Below are positions 10,093 to 20,790 of a stretch of 64,000 nt of DNA, piece after piece. Each line of letters starts with the position of its first letter. Position 1 is the first letter of the stretch. The DNA comes from Prorocentrum cordatum. Lineage: Eukaryota; Sar; Dinophyceae; Prorocentrales; Prorocentraceae. A program made the position numbers and the translations under genes. The notes under the pieces are model-generated. The model saw nothing but the letters and a program-made list of their open reading frames with translations, did no database searches and was not told the origin of the DNA. The DNA is taken from contig CAUYUJ010000880.1 in NCBI GenBank assembly GCA_963575745.1, positions 145,001 to 209,000 on the forward strand, read 5' to 3'.

Positions 10093-10885
10093 TTCACCGC
10101 GATGTAGCAGACAGAGCACTTGGGCACCCGAAGGGAGAGCCGCCAGAGGGAAGGGGGCGCCTGCCCGTTCGCTGCCACATTGTGGGGATTTCTCCAGGGG
10201 GTCCTGACGCTTATCGGTGAGAAGATGGTGGAGGTAGGGGCGCAGGATGAAACTAAACTGCGCGCCATGGAGGAGCATCGGGGCATCAAGGAGGAGACGA
10301 AGAAGGTCATCGAGGAATGAGACCGGCTTCATCAGGAGACAGAGGGGGAGCGTCAGGTCCTGCAAGAGATCTAGAAGGATATCAATCGAGTGAAGATCGT
10401 GTTGGAGGCGGCCGAGGAAAAGCGCCGGGCGCCCGAGAGGTGGGCGCGCGAGGATGCCGACGGCAACCGTGGCGAGCTGCGGAGGAACCTCGCCTCGTTG
10501 CTGGACTTGGACGGAGGCCGGGGCGACATGCTGTGACAGCAGGAGCGCGGCCCAACGGAGGGCGCGGACGGCAGCCGTCTTGGCAAAACACGCCGCCAGG
10601 ATGGCCGAGGGAGAGCTCGCTGCTCGACCAGGTGCGCGCCAAGCTACCCGCGGCGAGTGGGGACATGATGCAGAAGCTGGCCAGGAGGGGGGATGGCATC
10701 GGCAGCTTTCCTCGGCGGTCGGCTCCGCTGCAGCGCGCCGAGGCTGAGAGCAGCCCCGACAAGTTCACTCGGGCGATCAACTCCTTGTCGCCCATGGCAG
10801 CGAATGCCGACAAGAGCAGACTGCTTCCTCCGTCCGAGAAGAAGGAGGTCAACGTCGCTTGGATGAGGACAGGCGAAGAGAAGGA

Positions 10886-11101
10886 GGATGAGGAGGAGGA
10901 GGATGAGGAGGAGGAGGAGGAGGAGGAGGAGGAGGAGGGAGGAGGAGGAGGAAGAGGAGGAGGAGGAGGAGAGGAGGAGGAGGAGGAGAGAGGAGGAGGC
11001 AGAGGAGGAGGGGGGAGGAGGAAGAGGAAGAGGAGGAGGAGGAGGAGGAGGAGGAGGAGGAGGAGGAGGAGGAGGAGAGGAGGAGGAGGAGGAGGAGGAG
11101 G
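10886..11101. repeat. (GGA)n microsatellite
   Basis: GGA/GAG repeats lie inside the coiled-coil remnant and would encode a Glu/Gly-rich tract. About 170 bases later a CCT tract of similar size follows, so the pair could fold into a hairpin. Confidence 0.9.
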
Positions 11102-11270
11102 CGACCGCCACATCAGGTGGTGCAAGCGACTGAAGGCTTACGCGGACGGTGGCCCCAAGAGCCCCTTTGAGATGTGGTTTGCGCAGGGCGGTCGCCCCAG
11201 CCGCCAGCTCAAGTCCCCCGTGGTCGTCGAGGAGAAGCAGCTCAAGGAGAAGACCAGAGCGCCTCCATGT

Positions 11271-11437
11271 CCTCCTCCTCCTCCTCCTCCTCCTCCTCCC
11301 TCCCTTTTCCTCCTCCTCTTCCTCCTCCTCCTCCTGCTCCTCCTCCTCCTCCCTCTCTTTCTCCTCCTCCTCCTCCTCTTTCTCCTCCTCCTCCTCCTCC
11401 TCCTGCTCCTCTTTCTCATCCTCCTCCTCCTCAAACA
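11271..11437. repeat. (CCT)n microsatellite
   Basis: CCT/CTC repeats with CTTT interruptions, inverted with respect to the GGA tract at 10886-11101. Confidence 0.9.
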
Positions 11438-12060
11438 GGGTGGACGGATTCTCTGAAAAAGCAATAGGCGCAGAGATAGAGCCAACCTGTGGTCGTGGAG
11501 TCGGGGACGACCGTTAGGGAGTCGGAGGACGAGCTCGCGAGCCAGGGGAAGCCAGCGACATCCCTCAGGGTGCTCTTCGAAGTAGGGGGGCCTGCGGCCC
11601 GATCGGATCCAGATGCGATCGTAGTTCGCGCGAGTGCGGTCCAATAGCGTCTCGAGCTTGGCGGGCCGTGCGCTCGCCTGGACGACAAGACAGGCAGAGT
11701 GACATGCACTTCCAGAAAATCTACCGGGAGGCGTTCGGGAACAGCTACCACATGATCTAGGCGCAAACTGAGGTGCTCAAGGATCATGAGAGGAAGCCCG
11801 ACGAGCAAGGCGACGTTCCCCAGGGTCATAAGAGGAACCTTCGGACGACCCCGACGCCGAAAAGCGAGAGCACCGAGGCGTTGCAGGACGCAGCCGAGTC
11901 CGTCAAGGAGGTGAAGACTGTCCTCGCGCCCGCCCAGTCGATCGCGGACTCCATCGAGAATGGCGGCGACTGGTCGCGGGCGCAGATGCCGCGCGTCGAC
12001 ACGAGACGACACGAACCGACCGTACACAAATCGTTCAAGCGGTGGCCCTCCCCGTGGAAC

Positions 12061-12653
12061 CGTCCAAACACCGCCCTGGCAGCATCGGGCGGTTCGGGTT
12101 CGTGCGGGCGCGCGGTCATCGAGTGGCCACGGCCTGGGCTGGCCGGGTGGGGCCTCGCTTCCAGCTCGGCGCGAAGGTCGACGAGGCGAGGGCATGCCCT
12201 GCAGGGCCCTCGGTGGCACACTGCGGCGGGAGGCGCTGACACGGTGCCGGCGGGACACGGGCTGCACAGCGCCACTCGCCGTGCCGCCCCACTGGGGGCA
12301 CCGGCAGACCGCGGAGCACGGGCTCAGAGCGGAGGGAGGGCGTGAGGCAGAGGCCAGCGGCCGAATACCCTCTTGTGGCCTCACTTGCCCAAATGGGTGA
12401 CGGCCTCCTGCAACCACGAAGCCGACAGCCGTGGGTTCGCTTGCTGGCTTAACCTGGAGCCACCGCCCCGCGGCGTGTGATCACCTGAGTATCCAGGGCG
12501 ACATGGGTTCTCAAACTCTAGCGGATGTCAGCCATATGATGGCGAATAAACGCGGTTCTATGCGCAGCGGATTCACAGTACATCATCGATACTCGCTGCC
12601 GCCCCAGAGCTTCATCACAGTTCGATGCTGGCCAGCATTATGACGATGACGGT
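12061..12653. other. No supported gene
   Basis: GC-rich to about 12400, then moderate-GC single-copy-looking DNA up to the ATG repeat. No motif, splice pair or element end was recognised. Confidence 0.4.
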
Positions 12654-12670
12654 GGTGGTGGTCATGCCCG

Positions 12671-12747
<77 letters not shown>

Positions 12748-13159
12748 TTGCTGCTGATGCTGATGATGCAGATGATGATGCTGATGATGCTGATGATGCT
12801 GATGATGGTGGTGGTGATGATGGTGATGGTGATGATGGTGGTGGTTAGGATAGTGGTGGCGATGATTGTGGTGGTGATGATGACGGTGACGCTTTGGCTG
12901 AGGATGATGATGATGTTGCTGCTGCTTATGATGGTGATGATGCTGATGACGATGATTATACTGCTGCTGATGATGATGATCATGACGATGACGACGATGA
13001 TGATGATGATGCTGATGCTGATGCTGCTGATGATGATGCTGATGGTGGTGGTGATGGTGGTGATTTTGATGATTGTGCTGATGATGGTGATGATGATGAT
13101 GCTGATGATGCGGCTGATGACTGTGGTGGTGGTGGTGATGGTGGTGGTGGTGATGATGC

Positions 13160-13191
<32 letters not shown>

Positions 13192-13198
13192 GGGGCGA
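12654..13198. repeat. (ATG)n / (GATGCTGAT)n / (TGGTGA)n compound microsatellite
   Basis: A pure ATG core (about 12670-12747) grades into GATGCTGATGATG and GGTGGTGATGATGG variants with point changes. Long poly-His, poly-Ile and poly-Thr frames across it are artefacts. Confidence 0.9.
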
Positions 13199-13289
13199 TC
13201 ACGACCAGAAGCCACTGACAAGGTGTAAGCCAGCAGTTTGAAGTTCGAGCCAACTGCTGGCGTAGGAGGGTATGGAAGTAGTCGTAGAA

Positions 13290-13351
13290 ACTAGTCGTCG
13301 TCGTAGTAGTAGCAGTAGTAGTAGTAGTAGCAGTAGTAGTCGTAGTAGTAA

Positions 13352-13385
<34 letters not shown>

Positions 13386-13389
13386 CGTC

Positions 13390-13430
<41 letters not shown>

Positions 13431-13474
13431 CGTAGTCGTAGTCGTAGTAGTAGCAGTAGTAGTCGTAGTAGTAA

Positions 13475-13508
<34 letters not shown>

Positions 13509-13512
13509 CGTC

Positions 13513-13553
<41 letters not shown>

Positions 13554-13566
13554 CGTAGTCGTAGTC

Positions 13567-13619
<53 letters not shown>

Positions 13620-13670
13620 TGCAGTCGTAATAGTAGTAATAATAGTCGAAGTAGTAGTAATAGCAGTAGC

Positions 13671-13712
<42 letters not shown>

Positions 13713-13735
13713 CGTAGTCGTAGTACGACTACTAC
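13290..13735. repeat. (AGT)n microsatellite with internal tandem blocks
   Basis: AGT triplets are interrupted by CGT at regular places. The block from about 13320 to 13440 is repeated almost exactly at about 13450-13575, so the array grew by larger duplications as well as slippage. Confidence 0.9.
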
Positions 13736-13751
13736 TACTATTACTAGTAGT

Positions 13752-14090
13752 TCCCCACATCCAAAGTGGGGTTCTTGCTTTCTCTGGACACCCCGCGCAG
13801 GAACAGGAACACACACACACACCCACTCACACTCACTCACACTCTCTCATCATCAACCTCATCAGCATCATCGATGATGCTCTCTCTCATGCTTAGTCAC
13901 TCACATACTCATCATCATCATCACTCGCACTCTCTCACACGCTCACGAACATCATCGTCATCATCGGTATCGGCATCATCCTCATTCAAACATCATCATC
14001 GCCACCACCACCCACAATCAATCATCATTCTCTTCACCACTCATCTTCACCACCACTGATCATCCTCATCCTCATCATCGTTGAGTAAAG
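13752..14090. repeat. Duplicated block, copy 1 (CACACTCA/TCATCA-rich)
   Basis: Runs from ACATCCAAAGTGGGG through ACACAC, CACTCACACTC and TCATCA repeats to TTGAGTAAA. The second copy is at 14351-14680, offset by about 590-600 bases. Both copies sit against units of the 160-bp satellite. Confidence 0.75.
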
Positions 14091-14350
14091 TGTGAGGAAG
14101 TCTCAGGCGGGAGCCCCCTCCCTATGGGGCCCGCAGATCATGTTGGTAATCCGAGCGGGTCATCGGAACCCTGTAACTGTCGTCACTTTTGGGCTCGTCA
14201 AGCCTGAATTTGGAGGAAGTCTCTGGCGGGAGCCTCGTCTGTGAGTGAAATGGGAGGAAGTCTCAGGCGGGAGCCCCCTCCCTATGGGGCCCGCAGATCA
14301 TGTTGGTAATCCGAGCGGGTCCATTGCGGAAACCTTAACTGTCCGCCACT

Positions 14351-14557
14351 TTTCCAACATCCCAAGTGGGTTCTTGTTTTCTCTGGACACCCCCGCAGGA
14401 CAGGACCAGGACACACACACACACACTCACTCACACGCACTCACACTCTCATCATCAACCTCATCAGCATCCTCGATGATGCTCTCTCACATGCTTAGTC
14501 ACTCACATACTCATCATCATCATCATCATCACTCGCACTCTCTCACACGCTCACGAA

Positions 14558-14588
<31 letters not shown>

Positions 14589-14680
14589 GGCACCGGCATC
14601 ATCCTCATTCAAACATCATCATCGCCACCACTCATCTTCACCACCACTCATCATCCTCGTCCTCATCATCGTTGAGTAAA
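14351..14680. repeat. Duplicated block, copy 2
   Basis: Near-identical to 13752-14090, from CATCCCAAGTGGG to TTGAGTAAA, with a longer ATC run. It separates two 160-bp satellite units. Confidence 0.75.
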
Positions 14681-15304
14681 TTGTGGGGAAGTCTCAGGCG
14701 GGAGCCCCCTCCCTATGGGGCCCGCAGATCATGTTGGTAATCCGAGCGGGTCATCGGAATCCTGTAACTGTCGTCAATTTTGGGCTCCTCAAGCCTGAAT
14801 ACGGAGGAAGTCTCAGGCGGGAGCCTCGTCTCTGAGTGAATTGGGAGGAGGTCTCAGGCGGGAGCTCCCTCCCTATGGGGCCCGCAGATCATGTTGGTAA
14901 TCCGAGCGGGTCATCGGAATCCTGTAGATGTCGTCACTTTTGGGCTCCTCAAGCCTGAATTTGGAGGAAGTCTCAGGCGGGAGCCTCGTCTGTGAGTGAA
15001 TTCCGGGAAGGCTCAACATCATCATCATCATCAGCATAACAGCAGCAGCAGCATCAATCATCAAACATCAGAATCAGTAGTAGTTCTACTGGTACAACTC
15101 GTAATCACTTCTTGGGCTCGTCAAGCCTGAATTTGGAGGTGAAAAAGAACCGTCTCACGTCCTCTGGTGAATTGTGAGGAACCTGGACTGGGCCCGCAGA
15201 TCTGGTTGGTAATCCGGAGCGGGTTCATCGGAAACTTGTAACTGTCGTCCTTTCTGGGATCCCAGAGCCTGAATTGGAGGTTAAGTCTCAGGCGGTTTGG
15301 GTCC

Positions 15305-15765
15305 CAGGGCGTAGGCGAAGCAGCTCGCGGCATAGCTGGTTTCGTGCGGCCTTCGCCTGGCGCGGCTGCGCCTCGCTCGAAGCCCGCGGGGTTGTCCCAA
15401 CGGCTTTGTTTTGCGCGCCGAGCGCGCCGGGTTGTCCCGACACACTGGCCCGCGGGGTTTGTCCCAACGGTTGCGCGACACGTGGCCATAGAGAACGCGC
15501 CTGTGCTGGCCGTGCGGCGACGCGCGAGGAACATCGACATGCGCGCTCATGCAACAGGAAGGGGAGGAGGTGGCGGGGCGCGGAACAAACAGGGGGGCGA
15601 GGATGGGGACAACGTAAGGAGTGGAAGGGAGGCCCGCGCCAAGGCGACAGGAAATATACGCAGAAAAGAGCCAGGACGCCTCACCAACCACGAGGACGAC
15701 GGTGATGTTTTTTTCCAGATTCGCCCAGAGGATTCTTATGTGGGGTTCTTCCGTCGGAGTAATTG
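15305..15765. repeat. Duplicated 3'-end block of a helicase locus, copy 1
   Basis: About 460 bases closely matching 16828-17299. It begins with the last codons of the helicase reading frame (GGCGAAGCAGCTCGCGGC), continues through three GTTGTCCCAACGGC-like blocks and the motif AACATCGACATGCGCGC, and ends at TCCGTCGGAGTAATT, where satellite sequence resumes. Here the rest of the helicase is absent. Confidence 0.75.
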
Positions 15766-16548
15766 GCTCCTCAAGCCTGAAATTTGAGAAGTCTCGGCGG
15801 GAGCCTCGTCCTTGTGATGAATCGGAGGAAGGCTCAGCGGGAGCCCCTCCCCGTGGGGCCGCAGATCATGTTGGTAATCCGAGCGGTCATCGGAACCTAT
15901 AACTGTCGTCACTTTTGAGCTCCCCAGGCTTGAAAATGGAGGAAGTCTCAGGCGGGAGCCTCGTCTGTGAGTGAATTGGGAGGAAGTCTCAGGCGGGAGC
16001 TCCCTCCCTATGGGGCCCGCAGATCATGTTGGTAATCCGAGCGGGTCATCGGAATCCTGTAACTGTCGTCACTTTTGGGCTCCTCAAGCCTGAATTTGGA
16101 GGAAGTCTCAGGCGGGAGCCTCGTCTGTGAGTGGACTGCGAGGAAGTCTCAGGCGGGAGCCCCCTCCCTATGGGGCCCGCAGATCATGTTGGTAATCCGA
16201 GCGGGTCATCGGAACCTGTAACTGTCGTCACTTTTGGGCTCCTCAAGCCTGAATTTGGAGGAAGTCTCAGGCGGGAGCCTCGTCTCTGAGTGAATTCTGA
16301 GGAAGGCTCAGGCGGGAGCCCCCTCCCTATGGGGCCCGCAGATCATGTTGGTAATCCGAGCGGGTCATCGGAACCCTGTAACTGTCGTCACTTTTGGGCT
16401 CCTCAAGCCTGAATATGGAGGGAGTCTCAGGGGGGGAGCCTCGTCTGAGTGAAATGGGAGGAAATCTCAAGGGGAGTCTCAGGCGGGAGCCCGGAGCTGC
16501 TGGGGCCCAGGCCCAGCGAAAGGGGTAATCCGAGCGTGGGCCGCTCAG

Positions 16549-16888
16549 GGTTCACCCTGACGCACGCGTCCTACCTGACCTCCACGCTGTCGCAGGGCCA
16601 GACGCTGCGCAAGGGCGTCACCATCGACTGCGCGAGAGACGAGGACGCTGGCCGCACGGGCATGTCGGACGAGCAGTGGTGGCTGCACCTCTACGTCATG
16701 TTTTCCCGCGCCACGTGCATGCGGAACATGCTGATCCTGCGGCCGCCGCCGCGAAGAGTTCCTGGAATGCGGGCCGCCGGCGTCCCTGCGGAAGGCGCTC
16801 CTGGAGTTTCGACAAGAGAGCGGTTTTGTCCAGGGCGGAGGCGAAGCAGCTCGCGGCAGAGCTGGGCTTCGTGCTGCCTTCCGCCTGA
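16549..16888 (+). pseudogene. C-terminal exon of an SF1 (PIF1/RecD-like) helicase, frame-broken
   Basis: After CCGCTCAG (acceptor) the frame reads GFTLTHASYLTSTLSQGQTL and then, after about 25 residues, WWLHLYVMFSRATCMRNMLI. SQGQTL and YVMFSRAT match helicase motifs V and VI of superfamily 1 (PIF1/RecD-like), which use ATP to unwind DNA. Just after LRPPP, in a GCC-rich run near 16750, the reading shifts: a neighbouring frame continues EEFLECGPPASLRKALLEFR, and a third ends AKQLAAELGFVLPSA plus TGA at 16886-16888. Two frameshifts are therefore needed, either true decay or assembly error. No other helicase exon was found upstream, where the satellite lies. Confidence 0.6.
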
Positions 16889-17299
16889 GCGCGGCTGCGC
16901 CTCGCTCGAAGCCCGCGGGGTTGTCCCAACGGCTTGGTCTTGCGCGCCAGCGGCTCGCGGGGTTGTCCCGACAGCCTGGCCCGCGGGGTTGTCCCAACGG
17001 CTGCGCGACGTGACCAGTAGAGAACGCGCCTGTGCTGGCCGTGGCGGCGACGGCGCCGAGGAACATCGACATGCGCGCTCATGCAACAGGAAGGGGAGGA
17101 GGTGGCGGGGCGCGGAACAAACAGGGGGGCGAGGATGGGGACAACGTAGGGAGTGGAAGGGGGGCCCGCGCCAAAGCGAAAAGAAATATACGCAGAAGAG
17201 ACAGCCAGGACGCCTCACCAACCACGAGGACGACGGTGATGGTTTTTTCCAGATTCGCCCAGAGGATTCTTATGTGGGGTTTTTCCGTCGGAGTAATTT
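16828..17299. repeat. Duplicated 3'-end block of a helicase locus, copy 2
   Basis: Matches 15305-15765 at an offset of 1526-1533 bases. It overlaps the last codons of the helicase exon and what would be its 3' untranslated region, and ends at GGAGTAATTTT, where the ACT microsatellite zone begins. Confidence 0.75.
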
Positions 17300-17324
17300 T
17301 GCTGCTAACACGAATCGTACCACT

Positions 17325-17492
17325 ACTACCACTACTATCAGTACTGCTACTACGATCACGATTCCGTGTACGCGTTCGTTACTGACACTATTACTACTAT
17401 TACTACTACGTTTTTTTTTTTTGCATACGACGACGACTACGACTTCTTCTACTACCCCCCGGCTCTTACTAGTATCGCTCCTCCTCCTCCTC

Positions 17493-17526
<34 letters not shown>

Positions 17527-18134
17527 CACTACTAGTACCAGTATTTCTATTACTACGAAGGCCACCACTACAACTACTATTACTACTACAACTACTGCTA
17601 CTACTACTCCTACTACTACGACTACTACGACGACTACGACTACTACTACTACTACAACTACTACTACTACTACGACTACTACTATTATTACTACTAGTAC
17701 TGCCAGTACTACCACTACTACTACTTGTCCTTTCACAACGACTGCGGTTTCGACTACGACTATGACTACGACGGCTGCTAGTACTACGGCGTTTACTACT
17801 ATTACTACTGCCGCTACTTCTTTAACGACTTTAGGGTTACAACTACTACAGCCAATTCCGACTACTATTACTATTATTGTGTTATTACTATTGTTTCGGT
17901 TATTACTACTCTTACGATTTCTATTGCGATTGCGATTGCTGTTGCGGTTGTATTGTTAGTACAGGTTCTATTGCTACTACCGCTACTACCCTACCGCTAC
18001 TACTACCACTACTACTACTGCTACTGCTACGGCTACTGTTGCTACTATTACTGCTGCTGCTACCGTTACTACTGCCTTAAATACCACTTCTACTATTAGC
18101 GCTACGCTGCCGACGACTACCTGCTAGTACTACG

Positions 18135-18178
<44 letters not shown>

Positions 18179-18293
18179 GACTACTACTACGACTACTGCG
18201 ACCACGCCCACTAGACCTAATTCTATGGATTACTACGACCACTACTAACATTGTATTACTACCAGTAGACTACTATTTCTACGACTACTATTT

Positions 18294-18326
<33 letters not shown>

Positions 18327-18336
18327 TTACTAGTAT

Positions 18337-18381
<45 letters not shown>

Positions 18382-18487
18382 GAGCGTTGCTGCTAATATT
18401 ATTACTGTTCCCCTGACTATAACAATTCCTTTGACCGCTACGACGTTTACCGCCGCTATTACTACTACTGCTACTACGAGTATTTCG

Positions 18488-18525
<38 letters not shown>

Positions 18526-18545
18526 GACTACTACTACTACTACTA

Positions 18546-18587
<42 letters not shown>

Positions 18588-18739
18588 TTACTACTACTAC
18601 TACTACTACTACTACGACAATAACAACTACTACTATTACTACTACGACTTCTAATACTACTGCTACTACCGTTGCTACTGCTACTGCTTCTACGAGTATA
18701 ACTATTGTTACTACTACTACTACTACTACCACGTCTACG

Positions 18740-18792
<53 letters not shown>

Positions 18793-18797
18793 CACTA
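17325..18797. repeat. (ACT)n microsatellite zone, about 1.5 kb
   Basis: ACT/CTA triplets with many ACG, ATT and ACC interruptions and pure runs such as 18520-18615. A non-triplet patch is at about 17870-18000. The poly-Thr, poly-Val and poly-Leu frames are artefacts. Confidence 0.9.
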
Positions 18798-18807
18798 CTT
18801 ATCCTCC

Positions 18808-19053
18808 TTGTTGTCCTCCGTCCTTGCACCCTTCCTTTTCTTCGTCTGTCCACTCTCGTCCGATATTGCCGCCGATGTGTCTGGCGGAGCGCTGGGCGGT
18901 ACCGAGGACGCGGGTGCGCAGACGCTGTCGTACTCGGACTGTGAGCTGCTCCGCCGTTTTTCTGATGGCGTGCAAGTAATCGCCTTGCTACGGGATTATC
19001 CGTGGCTGGTAGCACCCGCCATGCGCGCCGCCTCTCTGTTGGACCTGGCATGA
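18808..19053 (+). CDS. Possible terminal exon, unknown protein
   Basis: An open frame ends with TGA at 19051 and reads GGTEDAGAQTLSYSDCELLR then RFSDGVQVIALLRDYPWLVA. This looks more protein-like than its GC-rich surroundings and lies just after the ACT repeat. I do not recognise the family. The start is unknown; the ATG at 18808 lies in repeat-derived sequence and is probably not a real start. Confidence 0.2.
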   Translation: MLSSVLAPFLFFVCPLSSDIAADVSGGALGGTEDAGAQTLSYSDCELLRRFSDGVQVIALLRDYPWLVAPAMRAASLLDLA

Positions 19054-19422
19054 GCATCTTCGCTTATGCCTGTTGTTTCGGCCATGCGTTGCGCACGCTA
19101 GAAGTCAGCGTTTTTGCTGTTTGGCGATGGCGTCTTGATTGAGCCCGCTTCGTGTTTCCAGCCAGTAACTTTTAGCCTGCTTTCAGAGTTTAGCTTGGTG
19201 TAGCAAACAGTAACAAAACAAATCCTCCCTCCCCTTGCATCCTCATCCCGCGGGGCCCGCTTGCCCGGCCCCCTCGGGGGGTTAGGCCACTTGGCAGGGT
19301 ACGTTGGACACCATTGCTTTGCCACACGTCTTACTCAGCGGACAATTGTACCAGCGTGTTCGTCCACATCGTGGGATGGCACCCTCGAAGACTGACATAC
19401 GTGCATAAACATAGACTTTTGG

Positions 19423-19548
19423 AGGTCCGCGCGGAAATCTTCGATCGGCGCTTGGGCCCTGTGGCGCCGCCCTTGGCGCCGCTCTTGGAATGTGCCGGAC
19501 GCCAGAGCGGAGCTCTCAGCGCAGGCCCAAGAAATCTGCACCCACCTT
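19423..19548. mobile_element. Family G GC-rich foldback, copy G1 (diverged)
   Basis: Begins GGAGGTCCGCGCGG and continues GATCGGCGCTTGGGCCC, a central GGCGCCGC hairpin, then CGCAGGCCCAAGAAATCTGC. The ends pair imperfectly compared with other G copies (22836, 32131, 51894). Upstream (19054-19422) nothing is recognised. Confidence 0.55.
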
Positions 19549-19848
19549 CAAATGTGTATGTCTATGCAGTTTGTTCTTACTCTACACCCGTAGGGCCAAT
19601 ATTCGATCGGATTGACAATGGCATGGTATGAGGCGAGGGAGGGGACAAGGGTCACTCGCAGGTGCAACATCGACCAGCGCTCCGCCGTGACCCCTTCTTG
19701 GTCACGAGGCCGGAGCCTCCAATCACCGAGCAACTCCCACACAGCTGACGGAGACCCGCCCGTGCCTCAATTCACAGCCGTGACGATCCTCCCCGATCCT
19801 TTTTCCCTCCCCCGTTTGTTCGGCGGCGCGCAGAGGGGGGTAGGGTGA

Positions 19849-19959
19849 GGGGGGAAGGCTTCTCAGAAGCGCCCTGCTTCTTAGAAGGTTCGGGTCTTGC
19901 CTGTAGATGTAAGGTCTGCACCTTTAAGTAACGGCCTCCTTCTAAGAAGCCTTCCCCCC
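19849..19959. mobile_element. Family F foldback, copy F1, 111 bp
   Basis: The left end GGGGGAAGGCTTCTCAGAAG pairs with the right end CCTTCTAAGAAGCCTTCCCC. A second copy at 62736 is also 111 bp. It abuts a family D element six bases downstream. Confidence 0.7.
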
Positions 19960-19964
19960 TGCCT

Positions 19965-20190
19965 CAAGCAGTGCCGAAACTTCCTGGCTTACTTGTAGGC
20001 CCATCAAAGAGTTTTCTAAGAGCCTTCTGTGTCCTGCACGAGACGTTCTGAGAACGTGTCTGGCTGGGACTGTCTTGTGTCAACACGTCGCTGTATGTTC
20101 TGAAAACGTTTGCTGTTCTCAGAACCTTTTTGGTTCTGAGAACCTGTCGTGGTAGGCCTCTAGGAGTGCCCGGGCGGTGGGCCCCCGCTC
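19965..20190. mobile_element. Family D foldback, copy D1 (diverged)
   Basis: Opens CAAGCAGTGCCGAAAC and ends near GGTGGGCCCCCGCTC. The interior has TTCTGAGAAC repeats and CTGTCGTGGTAGG. Matches the other D copies (31701, 51026, 59983, 60702) with more divergence. Confidence 0.65.
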
Positions 20191-20324
20191 AGCTGCCCCT
20201 TTGGTGCGCGCCGCCGGCACATCTCGCGCCCGGCATGCCCCGGTCGCCCTCCGAGGAGCCCACGGCCACGGAGCTCTCGGTGTCGGTGGAGAACAAGTCC
20301 ACGGGCGCCCCCCCCGCCCTGGGG

Positions 20325-20612
20325 CGCAGGGGGAGGAGGGGGAGGAGGAGGAGGAGGAGGGGGAGGAGGAGGAGGAGGAGGAGGAGGAGGAGGAGGAGGA
20401 GGGAGAGGAGATGAGGAGGAGGAGGAGGAGGAGGAGATGGATCATCGCAGAGGAGGAGAGGAGAGAGAGGGAGATCATCGGCAGGAGGAGGAGGAGGAGG
20501 AGGGGAGGAGGAGGAGGGAGGAGGAGGAGGAGGAGGAGGAGGAGGAGGAGAGATGATCCTCGGCAGGAGGAGGAGGAGGAGGAGGAGGAGGAGGAGGGAT
20601 GATCATCGGCAG
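20325..20612. repeat. (GGA)n microsatellite with ATGATC spacers
   Basis: GGA repeats are broken by a recurring GATGATCATCGGCAGGAGG-type spacer (near 20435, 20473, 20553 and 20597), so a larger unit of GGA tract plus spacer was duplicated. Confidence 0.85.
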
Positions 20613-20790
20613 AGGTGAGGAGGGCGAGGAGGACGGTCGACGACCAGAGGCCCCTGGGCGCTCTCGGGCCGGCGGGGGCTTCCTCGGGCGCTCTCGGCGT
20701 CGCAGCGGCTGGGTTCGAAGAACAAAATTATCCCAGTGCGACCCTACCTAGGAGTTGGAGCCCCGAGGAAAGCAGCATTAGTAGTAACAG

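Larger units (their letters stand above)
10120..12060 (+). pseudogene. Frame-broken coiled-coil coding remnant, unknown family
   Basis: Protein-like sequence continues across three frames with in-frame stops. Around 10195-10500 it reads GEKMVEVGAQDETKLRAMEE and then KDINRVKIVLEAAEEKRRAP after two stops. Around 10615-10890 it reads LLDQVRAKLPAASGDMMQKL, followed by a Glu-rich tract from a GGA microsatellite. Near 11110-11270 it reads RWCKRLKAYADGGPKSPFEM; near 11700-12000 it reads TEALQDAAESVKEVKTVLAP. Heptad-like Leu/Val/Glu/Lys spacing suggests a coiled coil. No catalytic motif is seen. It could be an old host gene or an ORF1-like retroelement protein. The 328-codon minus-strand frame opposite it is read as a shadow. 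Confidence 0.35.
14092..16500. repeat. 160-bp satellite array, interrupted
   Basis: The marker TCTCAGGCGGGAGC followed by CCCTCCCTATGGGG recurs at 14101, 14261, 14692, 14852, 15987, 16147 and about 16307, spaced exactly 160 bases within each run. Degenerate or truncated units lie near 15170, 15825 and 16475. Each unit carries two copies of GTCTCAGGCGGGAGCC and the segment GTTGGTAATCCGAGCGG. The array is split by the duplicated block at 14351 and by the block at 15305-15765. Confidence 0.85.

Noticed and set aside
11431-12417. Minus-strand 328-codon frame
   Set aside because: It is antisense to the coiled-coil remnant and has no motif; high GC explains the open frame.
12615-13826. Minus-strand 403-codon Thr/Ile-rich frame
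   Set aside because: It is the translation of ATG and AGT microsatellites.
17825-17840. TTTAGGG telomere-like motif
   Set aside because: A single occurrence inside the ACT zone, not an array.
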